Assembly: GCA_024698705.1 (NCBI GenBank)
Contig: JAILQX010000046.1
Span: forward strand, 62,001-126,000
DNA: 64,000 nt
Source of the DNA: Lachnospiraceae bacterium
Lineage (GTDB): Bacteria > Bacillota > Clostridia > Lachnospirales > Lachnospiraceae
Reading direction: 5' to 3'
Made by a program: the position numbers and the translations under genes. Shown here piece after piece: positions 27,360 to 36,743 of this stretch. How positions within the stretch are numbered: position 1 is the stretch's first letter; the number at the start of each line of letters is the position of its first letter. Under the pieces are notes generated by a model, which was given only the letters and a program-made list of their open reading frames with translations, was not told the DNA's origin and searched no databases.

Positions 27360-29163
27360 GTTTTCCGATGAACAGATAAAAGCTATAACCCACTTTACCG
27401 GACCTGCACTAGTCATAGCGGGTCCGGGAAGCGGTAAAACGAAGGTTATCGTATCCAGGCTTGAATATCTGATAACACAAAAACATATCGATCCGCAAAA
27501 TATCCTTGTTATTACCTTTTCGAAGACAGCTGCGATAAATATGCAGTCTCGTTTTAACACATTGACGGGAAACGATCTTCCCGTACATTTCGGAACATTT
27601 CATTCAGTTTTTTATAACATAATCAAAAAAAACAATATCACAAAAAGAAATATAGCAACACAGAATGACAGAAGAAGCATCCTCAAGGGAGTACTCTGCG
27701 ATATCGATGCAGACTCTAATACCGAAACGGAGTATCTCGATACACTTCTTATGAGGATAGCCTATTACAAAAATTCGGGACTTTCTGAAGATAAAACTGA
27801 TACCGTGGACATGACACATGAACAGTTTGAAGAGATCTTCACCGAATACACCGACAGAATGAATGCATCTTCGCTCCTTGATTTTGAGGATATGCTGTTG
27901 ATGTGCAGATCCTATCTTAAAGAAAACGAGGGAGCACTCATTGCATACCGTAAGCTTTTCAGGTTTATACTGATTGACGAATTCCAGGATATCAATAAGA
28001 TCCAGCTGGATATAATCAGACTGCTTCTTGATGAAGAACGTAATATTTTCGCCGTAGGAGACGATGATCAGGCCATATACAGCTTCAGGGGCTCCAGACC
28101 CGATATCATGATGAATTTTTCCGATATTTTTAAAGATGCAAAAATCTACAGGCTCTCGTGTAATTACCGTTCGGACAGAGCTATAGTGGATGCGGCAGCA
28201 CGTATCATCGAGGCAAATAAAAACAGATACCGGAAAAATATATATACCGATAATCCCGCAGGCGATGATATCGTACTGAAGAGTTTCAAAAATGAAGAAA
28301 ATGAAACCGAGTATATCATTGACAGATTGAAAGACATGGAGAGCGGCAATACGGCCATACTTTACAGAACAAACAATGCTGCAGGATTGCTTTATGAAAA
28401 GCTCTGCCTAAAAAAGATCCCTTGTAAGATCAGACAAAAGTTCGTAAATCCGTATGATAATGAGATATTCAGGGATTTCGTACATTATCTCAACCTTGCG
28501 GCAAATATGGATAGTATGGATGTACATGATCTGACGGCAGTCATGAACAAACCGGTCAGATATATGTCCTCAAGGCTCATAGTAAAAGAATATATAACCT
28601 TTGAAGAACTGTATGAGATATACAGGGATAAAGCCTATATGAAAAAGATCATAGATAAGCTTGCGAAAGACATTAAAATGCTTAAGGGCATGGATATGTA
28701 CTGTGCTTTTAATTATATGAGAAATGTCATAGGCTATAACAGTTACTTATGTTCGGCTTACGGAGAGGACGCCGGAAAATATCTTGATATGGCGGATAAC
28801 ATGGCAGTAATGCTAAAAAACTTTCCGAGTAAGGAAAAAATGCTTGAACATGTAAAGGAATTTGAAAGAAACAATCATGTGGACGATTCATTTGAGATAA
28901 GCACCGAAGGTATATATATAATGACCTATCATGCTTCAAAGGGATTGGAGTTCGATAACGTGTTCCTGCCGGGGCTCAATGAAGGCAAGGTACCCGGAGT
29001 CAAAAGCGTTACAGAGGAGGAACTTGAAGAAGAGAGGCGGATGCTCTATGTTGCTGCAACAAGGGCAAAAAAGAGACTTTATCTGACATATACAGAAGAA
29101 AACAGAAAGGGAATGATGAGCAGATTTTTATATCCGCTTAAGAAAAAAACGGACCGATACTAA
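27340..29163 (+). CDS. UvrD/PcrA-like superfamily 1 DNA helicase
   Basis: 607 residues, shorter than PcrA/UvrD (720-750). Motif I AGPGSGKT near 29-36, Ia [65 protein letters not shown] and [19 protein letters not shown] are all intact, so an active 3'-5' helicase is expected. The size difference falls in the 2B region and the C-terminal tail. The start is TTG at 27340, inside the gltX end; no in-frame ATG occurs before motif I. The 3' end carries the terminator of the convergent DUF1292 gene. Confidence 0.92.
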   Translation: MTNSRSEFSDEQIKAITHFTGPALVIAGPGSGKTKVIVSRLEYLITQKHIDPQNILVITFSKTAAINMQSRFNTLTGNDLPVHFGTFHSVFYNIIKKNNITKRNIATQNDRRSILKGVLCDIDADSNTETEYLDTLLMRIAYYKNSGLSEDKTDTVDMTHEQFEEIFTEYTDRMNASSLLDFEDMLLMCRSYLKENEGALIAYRKLFRFILIDEFQDINKIQLDIIRLLLDEERNIFAVGDDDQAIYSFRGSRPDIMMNFSDIFKDAKIYRLSCNYRSDRAIVDAAARIIEANKNRYRKNIYTDNPAGDDIVLKSFKNEENETEYIIDRLKDMESGNTAILYRTNNAAGLLYEKLCLKKIPCKIRQKFVNPYDNEIFRDFVHYLNLAANMDSMDVHDLTAVMNKPVRYMSSRLIVKEYITFEELYEIYRDKAYMKKIIDKLAKDIKMLKGMDMYCAFNYMRNVIGYNSYLCSAYGEDAGKYLDMADNMAVMLKNFPSKEKMLEHVKEFERNNHVDDSFEISTEGIYIMTYHASKGLEFDNVFLPGLNEGKVPGVKSVTEEELEEERRMLYVAATRAKKRLYLTYTEENRKGMMSRFLYPLKKKTDRY

Positions 29164-29172
29164 ATCGGTCCG
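29143..29172 (-). terminator. Terminator of the DUF1292 gene, overlapping the helicase 3' end
   Basis: Perfect 9-bp stem CGGACCGAT/ATCGGTCCG (29150-29158 and 29164-29172). Read on the minus strand it is followed by seven T residues (29143-29149). On the plus strand the following bases are not T-rich, so it works mainly for the minus-strand gene. Confidence 0.82.
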
Positions 29173-29177
29173 CAGTC

Positions 29178-29477
29178 TTATTCTTCATCGAATTCGCAAT
29201 CATCAAGGAATTCATCAAAGGCATCGCACACCTTTTCATATTCCTCATCATCACTTATGTAGCTGAGTTCAGGTTCTTCGTTGGGGTCGTCGGGATTCTC
29301 GCTGTAAGCATAGAACCATACATCCTGCTCATCCCCGTCATTATTGTTCTCGGGCATCAAAGCGATATATTCACGGCCTTCGACCTCAAGGATCGTTATG
29401 ACCTCACACATGACCGTCTGTCCGTCCTCCAGACTCAGTTCAACTTTCATTTCCTCATCGGGTGCTTCGTTTATCAT
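29178..29477 (-). CDS. DUF1292 family acidic protein
   Basis: 99 residues from the ATG at 29477, chosen for AAGGAGGA 6 bp upstream; a longer ORF start at 29540 lies upstream of the promoter -10. It contains the DUF1292 core VELSLEDGQTVMCEVITILEVEGREYIALMP and an Asp/Glu-rich C-terminus (EEYEKVCDAFDEFLDD). The family (Bacillus YrzB type) is common in Firmicutes, function unknown. It is a lone minus-strand gene with its own promoter and terminator. Confidence 0.9.
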   Translation of the reverse strand: MINEAPDEEMKVELSLEDGQTVMCEVITILEVEGREYIALMPENNNDGDEQDVWFYAYSENPDDPNEEPELSYISDDEEYEKVCDAFDEFLDDCEFDEE

Positions 29478-29511
29478 AAAAACTCCTCCTTGTATATAAA
29501 CTGACAATGAG

Positions 29512-29540
29512 ATTGTACAGAATAAATTAAGGTTTTTCAA
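29512..29540 (-). promoter_or_regulatory. Putative sigma-A promoter of the DUF1292 gene
   Basis: On the minus strand TTGAAA (29535-29540), 17-bp spacer, TACAAT (29512-29517), about 35 bp before the start codon. Confidence 0.65.
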
Positions 29541-29602
29541 TAGTAAGAGACAATTCTTTGTGATAGAATATATAAGTCAGTTGTTCATACATGAGGATAG
29601 AT

Positions 29603-31444
29603 ATGCAGAAAAACATGAAGATTTCATATGGCAAGCCGTATCCCATGGGTGCTACGGTCGTCGGGGAAGACACGGTGAATTTTGCCGTTGTAATGAGTAC
29701 CGACGAGACCTGTGGAGTCATAATCTATAACAGAAAAAAGAAAACAAGTGAAAAACTCTCATTTTGCTGTTCAAATAAAGTCGGTAACGTAAGATGCATG
29801 AAAGTGTCCGGTATCGATCTTATGAACTGTGAATATAATTTCTATATCGGCGATAAGATCATAAACGATCCTTATTCGAAGCAGGTCCTTGGCAATGACA
29901 GATGGGGAAAACTCCCGGACAGACTGCGTTCGGGATTTTATTCGGATAATTATGATTGGGAGGATGATGCTCATCCGCTGATACCTTTTAACAGATCTAT
30001 TTTTTACTGCCTGCATGTAAGAGGCTTTACGAGACATTCAAGCAGTAAAGTCCATTATCCGGGAACATTTGAAGGCATAGTCGAGAAGATCGATTATCTG
30101 AAGGAACTCGGTGTAACGGCGATAGAGATGATGCCAGCGTATAATTTCGTCGAATACGCCCCGAAGGAAGAACCGAAGGATGAATTCGCGATAGGGCCTT
30201 ACGAACCTGAAGAGATAAAGCTCAACTACTGGGGTTATAAGGACAGTTTTTATTTCGCGCCAAAGGGTTCATTTGCTGCAAAGGGTAAAAGAGCCGACAT
30301 TTCCTTCAAGGATATGGTAAAAGCGCTGCATAAGGCCGGTATAGAGGTCATAATGCAGTTTTATTTCCCGTCCAATATCAAACAGGGATATATATTTGAG
30401 GTCCTCAAGTTCTGGATGCAGGAATATCACGTTGACGGATTCCATCTCATGGGTGAGGTCCTGCTTTCGCTGCTCGGTACGGAGCCTATGCTGGCGAATA
30501 CGAAGATCATGTGCGATCATGTTCCAGTTGATGATATTTACGAGCGCGGGACAGTTCCGGATTATAAAAACCTTGCGCTTTGTAATGACAAATATATGTA
30601 CGACATGAGGCGTTTCATCAAGTCCGATGAGGGCATGATACCTGCAGTTCTCAATTATATGAAGCATGTACCGGCAAAGATCGGTGATGTGCATTTCTTC
30701 TCGCACGGCAATACCTTCACACTGATGGATACGGTCAGCTATGACAGAAAGCATAACGAGGATAACGGGGAAAATAACAGGGACGGTTCACCCTACAACG
30801 GTTCATGGAACTGCGGCTTTGAAGGACCTACAAATAAAAAATCCGTCAGGACCTTAAGGAACAAGCAGATAAGAAATGCCATAATCCTGAATATGCTGTC
30901 AAGATCCACACCGCTTATAGTAGCGGGAGATGAATTCGGAAGGAGCCAAAAGGGCAATAACAATCCCTATTGTCATGACAATGCCGTTACCTGGGTAAAC
31001 TGGAAGGATCTGGAAAAAAACAGGGATATATATGATTTCATGCGTTATATGATCGATATGAGAAAACGCTTTAGTATATTGCACGGACCGGAAAGCTTCA
31101 AGATGAACGATTATCTTGAATGCGGCTATCCGGATCTGTCATTTCACGGCGAAGAGCCGTGGGTTGTCGATGCGGATCCGTTAAGCAGACAGTTCGGAAT
31201 GCTTTATGACGGCAATTATGCCGGAGATGATGTATTTATATATGTTGCGGTCAACATGCACTGGTCTGCCCACGATTTTGCCATACCGGAGATACCGTCA
31301 AAGTACAGTTGGGAAATACTTGTAAATACCGACAAGAGCGGTTTTGTGACCATAAAAAAAGATGATATGTCAAGAATATCCGTTAAGGAGCGAAGCATTG
31401 TGATTATGCTCGGAAAGAAAAATGAACTTTTGGGGACATCTTAA
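29603..31444 (+). CDS. GlgX/isoamylase-like GH13 protein lacking catalytic residues (probable pseudoenzyme)
   Basis: About 613 residues from the ATG at 29603 (GAGGATAG upstream). The N-terminus is a CBM48-like domain (YPMGATVVGEDTVNFAVV), followed by a barrel with clear similarity to glycogen debranching GlgX: YHVDGFH, VSYDRKHNEDNGENNRDG, RNAIILNMLSRSTPLIVAGDEFGRSQKGNNNPYC. The active-site regions differ. Region I has EVIMQFYF where DVVxNH is expected. Region II has DGFHLMGE where DGFRFDLA carries the nucleophile Asp. Region III has IMCDHV where the acid Glu is expected. Region IV has SHGNTF where HDGF is expected. Hydrolysis is therefore unlikely; glucan binding or a structural role is inferred. 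The last 23 bases overlap the DUF5662 gene. Confidence 0.85.
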   Translation: MQKNMKISYGKPYPMGATVVGEDTVNFAVVMSTDETCGVIIYNRKKKTSEKLSFCCSNKVGNVRCMKVSGIDLMNCEYNFYIGDKIINDPYSKQVLGNDRWGKLPDRLRSGFYSDNYDWEDDAHPLIPFNRSIFYCLHVRGFTRHSSSKVHYPGTFEGIVEKIDYLKELGVTAIEMMPAYNFVEYAPKEEPKDEFAIGPYEPEEIKLNYWGYKDSFYFAPKGSFAAKGKRADISFKDMVKALHKAGIEVIMQFYFPSNIKQGYIFEVLKFWMQEYHVDGFHLMGEVLLSLLGTEPMLANTKIMCDHVPVDDIYERGTVPDYKNLALCNDKYMYDMRRFIKSDEGMIPAVLNYMKHVPAKIGDVHFFSHGNTFTLMDTVSYDRKHNEDNGENNRDGSPYNGSWNCGFEGPTNKKSVRTLRNKQIRNAIILNMLSRSTPLIVAGDEFGRSQKGNNNPYCHDNAVTWVNWKDLEKNRDIYDFMRYMIDMRKRFSILHGPESFKMNDYLECGYPDLSFHGEEPWVVDADPLSRQFGMLYDGNYAGDDVFIYVAVNMHWSAHDFAIPEIPSKYSWEILVNTDKSGFVTIKKDDMSRISVKERSIVIMLGKKNELLGTS

Positions 31445-32045
31445 GACAGTAAACAGACACAGACGACTTGTCAGGAAAGGCTGTTTTGCGATAGGCCTGT
31501 ATTATCAGGGATTGACACACGATCTGAGCAAATACAGCCCGACGGAATTCTTGGTCGGTGTAAGATATTTTCAGGGAACCAGAAGCCCGAATGTCGCGGA
31601 AAGAGAAGATAAGGGGTATTCTGCTTCATGGCTGCATCATAAAGGCAGGAACAGGCATCATTACGAATACTGGATAGATTACAGCCTTCATTCTCCGAAT
31701 CCAGGTCTGCACGGGATGCTACCGTGTCCAATGCCGATAAGATACATCTGTGAGATGCTGATCGACAGGATCGCTGCATGCAAGGTTTACAGAGGAGCTG
31801 AATATACACAGCGTTCGGCGCTCGAGTATTATAACAGCGGAAAGGAACCTGCGCCGCTTCATCCGAAGACAAAAGCGTTTCTTGAACTGTTTTTGAACAT
31901 GCTTGCCGTTAAAGGCGAAAAAGAAACCTTTGATTTTTTAAAAAATCAGGTTTTACCAAGAAAAAAAGAGTTTGACAAAAAAGAAAACTTGGAATTGTGT
32001 CTTGAATTTTGTGAGGAATATAGAAAGAAACTTGAAACTTCTTAA
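31422..32045 (+). CDS. DUF5662 family protein
   Basis: 207 residues. It has the family's His/Asp-rich pattern: LKTVNRHRRLVRKGCF, LTHDLSKYSPTEF, WLHHKGRNRHHYEYW and ICEMLIDRIAACKVYRG. These residues suggest an HD-like metal site, but no activity is known to me. The start lies within the end of the GlgX-like gene (23-bp overlap), so the two are translationally linked. The C-terminal third is Lys/Glu-rich and helical. Confidence 0.8.
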   Translation: MNFWGHLKTVNRHRRLVRKGCFAIGLYYQGLTHDLSKYSPTEFLVGVRYFQGTRSPNVAEREDKGYSASWLHHKGRNRHHYEYWIDYSLHSPNPGLHGMLPCPMPIRYICEMLIDRIAACKVYRGAEYTQRSALEYYNSGKEPAPLHPKTKAFLELFLNMLAVKGEKETFDFLKNQVLPRKKEFDKKENLELCLEFCEEYRKKLETS

Positions 32046-32052
32046 TTTTCCA

Positions 32053-32081
32053 TTGCAATTTTATGCAAAAAAATATATATT
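32053..32081 (+). promoter_or_regulatory. Putative promoter of potD
   Basis: TTGCAA (32053-32058), 17-bp spacer, TATATT (32076-32081), 31 bp before the start codon. Confidence 0.5.
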
Positions 32082-32112
32082 AATCATTGCATAAATTTTG
32101 GAGGGGAAAGAA

Positions 32113-33162
32113 TTGAAGAAAAAATTACTTTTATTCATGGCACTGTCAGTGCTCGCACTTTCAGGCTGCGGCAAAACTGCCGAAGATTCTACCGTCTATG
32201 TATACAACTGGGGTGAATATATCGATCCCGAAACGCTGACGGCCTTTGAGGAGGAGACGCATATAAAGGTTGTATATGACGAATTTGAGACCAATGAGAT
32301 CATGTATCCCAAGATCGAGAGCGGTGCATCCGTTTACGATGTCATCTGTCCTTCCGATTACATGATCAAGAAGCTTATCGATAACGATATGCTCGCACCT
32401 ATAGACTGGGAAAAGGTACCCAATGCAAAGAAGAATATAGGTGCACAGTATTATGACCAGAGCACGGAGTTCGATCCGGGAAACAAATATGCAGTTCCTT
32501 ATTGCTGGGGTACGGTAGGTATCCTTTACAACAAGACCATGGTCGATGATCCCGTTGACAGCTGGAACGTTCTCTGGGATGAAAAATATGCCGATAACAT
32601 TCTGATGCAGGATTCCGTAAGAGATGCATTTATGGTCGCTTTGAAAAAAAACGGATATTCAATGAACACATTGGATGAAAATGAGCTTGAAAAGGCCAAG
32701 AACGATCTTATAGCCCAGAAACCCATAGTCCAGGCTTATGTAGTGGATCAGGTAAGGGATAAGATGATAGGCGGTGAGGCTGCACTCGGAGTAATCTATT
32801 CGGGCGAAGCCATTTATACACAGCGTGAAAATGCAGATCTTGAATATGTCATTCCGAAGGAAGGTACAAATGTCTGGATCGATTGCTGGGTAATCCCGAA
32901 AAACTGTCAGAACAAAGAAAATGCAGAGAAGTTTATAGATTTCATGTGCAGAGGCGACATCGCACTCAAGAACTTTGAATATATAACCTATTCAACTCCC
33001 AACGATGCAGCCAGAGAGCTGATCGAGGATGAGGATATTAAGAATTCAGAGATCGCATTCCCCGATCTGAGTCAATATGACGATCTTGAGACATATATTT
33101 ATCTCGGTGAAGAAGGGGATGAAATGTATAACTCAAAGTGGGAAGAGATCAAATCATATTAA
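32113..33162 (+). CDS. potD: Spermidine/putrescine-binding lipoprotein PotD
   Basis: About 349 residues from the TTG at 32113, which has GGAGGGG 6 bp upstream; an upstream TTG at 32098 would put that site inside the gene. A signal peptide ends in the lipobox LSGC. The mature part has the PotD pattern VYVYNWGEYIDPETL, YDVICPSDYMIKKLI, YCWGTVGILYNK, GEAALGVIYSGEA and WIDCWVIPKN. It is the extracellular polyamine receptor of the ABC importer whose other genes lie convergently on the opposite strand. Confidence 0.93.
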   Translation: MKKKLLLFMALSVLALSGCGKTAEDSTVYVYNWGEYIDPETLTAFEEETHIKVVYDEFETNEIMYPKIESGASVYDVICPSDYMIKKLIDNDMLAPIDWEKVPNAKKNIGAQYYDQSTEFDPGNKYAVPYCWGTVGILYNKTMVDDPVDSWNVLWDEKYADNILMQDSVRDAFMVALKKNGYSMNTLDENELEKAKNDLIAQKPIVQAYVVDQVRDKMIGGEAALGVIYSGEAIYTQRENADLEYVIPKEGTNVWIDCWVIPKNCQNKENAEKFIDFMCRGDIALKNFEYITYSTPNDAARELIEDEDIKNSEIAFPDLSQYDDLETYIYLGEEGDEMYNSKWEEIKSY

Positions 33163-33171
33163 GGATAAAAG

Positions 33172-33201
33172 AAGAGCCGGTCAGCTGGACCGGCTCTTTT
33201 T
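33172..33201. terminator. Bidirectional terminator between potD and potC
   Basis: An 11-bp stem (33172-33182 with 33188-33198) closed by a short AGCTG loop, with TTTTTA on the plus side and TCTTTTAT on the minus side. It serves both convergent transcripts and abuts the potC stop codon. Confidence 0.88.
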
Positions 33202-33988
33202 ATGTGGGTGTATAAGGTTTGAGATTATCATCCTTATCTGGTTTGTTGATTAGGATGAGCAATATCATGACCGTAACAAATATGAGCGTTGAAAGCGCAT
33301 ACATCTCGGGTTTGATACCTTTCTTGACTTCGGTATAGATCTTCGTGCTTAATGTATTGATGCCTGCACCTTTGGTGAAATGCGTGATTATGAAATCATC
33401 CAGACTCATGGTAAATGCAAGAAGAAAGCCTGAGAGTATACCGGGGAACAGATCCGGAAGGATGACCTTAAAAAATGCCTGAAAACCTGTGGCTCCGAGA
33501 TCGAGCGCGGCTTCGAAGGTTGACTGGTTTATGTTCTTGTATCTCGGCATTATGCTCAATATCACATAAGGGATATTGAATGTGATATGACTGAGCAGGA
33601 TCGTTCCGAAACCGAATTTGAGACCCATGCTTAAAAATAACAGCATGAGACTTATACCTGTAACTATATCGGCATTTAGCATCGGGATATTGGTGATACC
33701 CATCATTATGCTCCTTGATGTCTTTTTCATGGCATTTAATCCTACACAGGCTATAAGTCCGATGATCACGGCTATGATACTTGAGAGCAATGCGATACTG
33801 ATCGTGGTATAAAGTGCTTCCATTATATCGGAATTCCTGAAAAGAGAGACGTACCATTTAAAAGTAAACCCACCCCATTTTGCCCTTGTTTTACTTGAAT
33901 TGAACGATAATACGATCAATGTTGCAATGGGAGCATATAAGAATATTAACATCAGTATGAGATAAAATCTTCTTAAAGCCTTTCTCAT
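33200..33988 (-). CDS. potC: Spermidine/putrescine ABC transporter permease PotC
   Basis: 262 residues with six membrane helices. The typical N-terminus (YLILMLIFLYAPIATLIVLSFN) and the EAA loop EAALDLGATGFQAFFKVILPDLFPGI of binding-protein-dependent permeases are present. It overlaps potB by 4 bp. It forms the membrane channel with PotB. Confidence 0.94.
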   Translation of the reverse strand: MRKALRRFYLILMLIFLYAPIATLIVLSFNSSKTRAKWGGFTFKWYVSLFRNSDIMEALYTTISIALLSSIIAVIIGLIACVGLNAMKKTSRSIMMGITNIPMLNADIVTGISLMLLFLSMGLKFGFGTILLSHITFNIPYVILSIMPRYKNINQSTFEAALDLGATGFQAFFKVILPDLFPGILSGFLLAFTMSLDDFIITHFTKGAGINTLSTKIYTEVKKGIKPEMYALSTLIFVTVMILLILINKPDKDDNLKPYTPT

Positions 33989-34803
33989 AACATCGTTCCC
34001 TCCCCGTCTTTATCAAATACGGCAGTTATTATCATATTTACAACAATAAACAGCATCAGCACGATGCTCAAGCCGCTGCCGAGGTTCCAGTTTGAAGCCT
34101 GGGTAAACTGCTGTTCGATCACATTTCCGATAAGAAGTATCTTGCTTCCGCCGAGCAGGTTACTTATTACGAAAGTTGTGAGGGCAGGGATAAATACCAT
34201 TGTCACACCGCTTATTATGCCGGGTACTGACAGCGGTAAAGTTATCTTTATGAATGTTGTGACATCGTTTGCGCCCAGATCGTGGGCGGCATTGATGACA
34301 TTCGTATCTATCTTTGTAAGAGAATTGTATAACGGGAGTACCATGAACGGCAGGAAGTTATAGACCATGCCGAGTACTATCGCATAGCTTGTATTGATGA
34401 TATTTAGCGAAGGCAGACCCAGAATGTTCAATATGTTGTTGATCACGCCGGTCTTTTCGAGCAATGTCTGCCATGCAAGAGTTCTGAGCAGAAAATTCAT
34501 CCACATGGGCAATATGAATATGAAAACTATAAGACTGTGAGAATTCCTGCCTATCTTTGTAAGCACCATCGCAAGAGGATAACCGAGTAAAAGGCAGATC
34601 ACGGTGCTGATCAGAGATAAGAACAACGAAAGGATAAGTGCCTTGGAATGTTCGGCAGTGGTGATGCTTATTATATTCTCAAATGTAAATGCTCCGCTGC
34701 GATCCGTAAGACCGTAATAAAATATCATCGCGAGAGGTATCAGGATGAAGGCTATGGCCCATACCGAATAAGGAGCGGCTAAAAGTTTTGCTTTATTCTT
34801 CAA
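33985..34803 (-). CDS. potB: Spermidine/putrescine ABC transporter permease PotB
   Basis: About 272 residues from a TTG at 34803, preferred because AGGAGG lies about 9 bp upstream; an in-frame GTG at 34827 is possible and would overlap potA by 35 bp. Six membrane helices, with the EAA loop [26 protein letters not shown]. It pairs with PotC. Confidence 0.92.
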   Translation of the reverse strand: MKNKAKLLAAPYSVWAIAFILIPLAMIFYYGLTDRSGAFTFENIISITTAEHSKALILSLFLSLISTVICLLLGYPLAMVLTKIGRNSHSLIVFIFILPMWMNFLLRTLAWQTLLEKTGVINNILNILGLPSLNIINTSYAIVLGMVYNFLPFMVLPLYNSLTKIDTNVINAAHDLGANDVTTFIKITLPLSVPGIISGVTMVFIPALTTFVISNLLGGSKILLIGNVIEQQFTQASNWNLGSGLSIVLMLFIVVNMIITAVFDKDGEGTML

Positions 34804-35866
34804 CGCCAACGGCCTCCTCGTCCTCACTTTCGGGCTTGTGCATGATCTGTATGTTGAACGGATCGACTTTTATGCCGACCTTTGTGCCTACGGGGGACAT
34901 GGTCGTTGAATGAACGAGCATTTCATAGCCCTCCGTCATGACCTCCATCTCATAATGAACGCCTTTAAATATCAGATGCGTCACTTCACCGGTGATCGTT
35001 CCTTCCTCAGGCTTGCAAAGAATGATATCCTCAGGCCTTAAAACAACGTCGACAGGCTTATTTTCACCGAATCCGACATCCACACAGTCGAATCTTGCAC
35101 CAAGAAATGATACAAGCTTATCGTGGATCATGGTGGCATCTATGATATTGGAATCACCGATGAAATCAGCAACAAATGCATTTTCGGGTTCGTTATATAT
35201 ATCTTCGGGAGTACCGATCTGCTGGATGTATCCCTGATTCATGACAACTATGGTATCAGACATGGTCAGGGCTTCTTCCTGGTCATGAGTTACATATATA
35301 AATGTGATACCCAGCTCTTTTTTCATACGGATGAGTTCATATTGCATATCCTGACGAAGCTTTAGATCGAGAGCACCGAGAGGTTCATCAAGCAGAAGTA
35401 CCTTGGGCTCGTTAACTATAGCTCTGGCTATCGCGATCCTCTGCTGTTGGCCGCCCGAGAGCGAATCCGGCATTCTTTTTCCGTAGCCCGAGAGATTAAC
35501 GAGTTTAAGTGCATATTCGATCTTATCCTTGATGTATTTGTCCGTCTTTCCCTTTATCTTAAGTCCAAAGGCTATATTATCTTCAATGTTCATATGTGTG
35601 AACAGGGCATATTTCTGGAAGACGGTATTGAGCTGCCTTTTATGCGGAGGGATATTGGTTATATCAATGCCGTCAAACAGTATTCTGCCTTTATCGGGTG
35701 TTTCAAAACCGCCGATAAGCCGCAGAGTTGTAGTCTTTCCGCATCCGCTTGGACCCAGCAGTGTCAGAAATTCATTCTCCCTTATATAAAGATTGAGATC
35801 GTCCAAAACGACGTTGGAACCAAAGGATTTTGTTATGTGTTCAAGATCTATCAAATGTTTGCTCAA
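34793..35866 (-). CDS. potA: Spermidine/putrescine ABC transporter ATP-binding protein PotA
   Basis: 357 residues. Walker [10 protein letters not shown] near 37-45, Q loop FQKYALF, signature [14 protein letters not shown], Walker [13 protein letters not shown], and a C-terminal TOBE domain (VVLRPEDI onward). It powers polyamine import with PotB and PotC. First gene of the minus-strand operon, divergent from the DUF1461 gene. Confidence 0.96.
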   Translation of the reverse strand: MSKHLIDLEHITKSFGSNVVLDDLNLYIRENEFLTLLGPSGCGKTTTLRLIGGFETPDKGRILFDGIDITNIPPHKRQLNTVFQKYALFTHMNIEDNIAFGLKIKGKTDKYIKDKIEYALKLVNLSGYGKRMPDSLSGGQQQRIAIARAIVNEPKVLLLDEPLGALDLKLRQDMQYELIRMKKELGITFIYVTHDQEEALTMSDTIVVMNQGYIQQIGTPEDIYNEPENAFVADFIGDSNIIDATMIHDKLVSFLGARFDCVDVGFGENKPVDVVLRPEDIILCKPEEGTITGEVTHLIFKGVHYEMEVMTEGYEMLVHSTTMSPVGTKVGIKVDPFNIQIMHKPESEDEEAVGVEE

Positions 35867-35902
35867 TTACATACCCTCCGTACAATTTGCGTATCAAGAT
35901 AA

Positions 35903-35930
35903 ATTATACAAAAAAAGCAGATAAATACAA
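35903..35930 (-). promoter_or_regulatory. Putative promoter of the potABC operon
   Basis: Minus strand TTGTAT (35925-35930), 16-bp spacer, TATAAT (35903-35908), about 36 bp before the potA start. Confidence 0.6.
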
Positions 35931-35951
35931 TGATTAAATTCTTTTTATCAG

Positions 35952-35980
35952 TTGTCTGACAATTTCGCTTATGCTAAAAT
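35952..35980 (+). promoter_or_regulatory. Putative promoter of the DUF1461 gene
   Basis: TTGTCT (35952-35957), 17-bp spacer, TAAAAT (35975-35980) preceded by TGC, an extended -10. Confidence 0.55.
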
Positions 35981-36022
35981 ATTTTTGGATATATTTACAA
36001 AATGAATAAAGGAGGAAAAACA

Positions 36023-36724
36023 ATGGAGTATTATGGCAGAAGATCCAATCGCGGTGCCATAACGGCACTCTCAGCGGTCCTTTCTGTTATAGGCACGATA
36101 TCATTTATGATCGCATCTATATTTTTTTCTCTTTATTTCGGAGTTTTTACCGTCAGGTATTTTGAAAAGAACTGCACAACCGCCGGGGTAGCGCAAAACA
36201 TCGGTATTACTGAAAACGAGCTCCATTCGGCGATCGAGCATCTTATAAACGGACTTAAAAAAGGGGCGGAGCCTCAGATGACGGTAAACATTAAAAACAA
36301 GGACGTTAATTTCTTTTCCGATGAAGAGGTTGCGGACATTTATGATTACCACAATAAGATAGTCCTGTTCAGAAGGATAGCAATGGCTATGTCCGTGATA
36401 TCGATAGCGCTTTTTGTGTTTGTGATAGCGGAGAGCCGGGCGAGGATCTTAAGAAATGTATTTGCTGTTTTCTGGGGGATCATTATTCTGGCGACGATGT
36501 TGATCATGCTTTATGTCAAGATCAATCCTTCAACCTTTATGGAAGGCTTTGCGGCTACCGTTATATTGAACGGAAGAGGACCGGCAAACGCAGCCAACGG
36601 TTACGTTATCAGCCTGTTCCCTTCACAGCTTATAGAGAATGCGGTGATCTTTGTCAGCTGTCTGTTCATCATATTGCAATTGATCATATTACTTATAATA
36701 AACAAATTTACTTTACACAGATAA
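36023..36724 (+). CDS. DUF1461/TIGR01906 integral membrane protein (Lit-like)
   Basis: About 233 residues from the ATG at 36023, which has AAAGGAGG 8 bp upstream; an earlier in-frame ATG at 36002 lies before that site. Membrane helices at about 15-40, 120-140, 147-170 and 205-228 surround an external segment carrying FFSDEEVADIYDYHNKI, which corresponds to the family's conserved post-loop motif. Characterised members (Lit of Enterococcus and relatives) move an acyl chain within lipoproteins to make the lyso form. Whether this protein does so is an inference from family membership and moderate similarity. Confidence 0.7.
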   Translation: MEYYGRRSNRGAITALSAVLSVIGTISFMIASIFFSLYFGVFTVRYFEKNCTTAGVAQNIGITENELHSAIEHLINGLKKGAEPQMTVNIKNKDVNFFSDEEVADIYDYHNKIVLFRRIAMAMSVISIALFVFVIAESRARILRNVFAVFWGIIILATMLIMLYVKINPSTFMEGFAATVILNGRGPANAANGYVISLFPSQLIENAVIFVSCLFIILQLIILLIINKFTLHR

Positions 36725-36743
36725 ATATTTCACGGAGGTTGTG

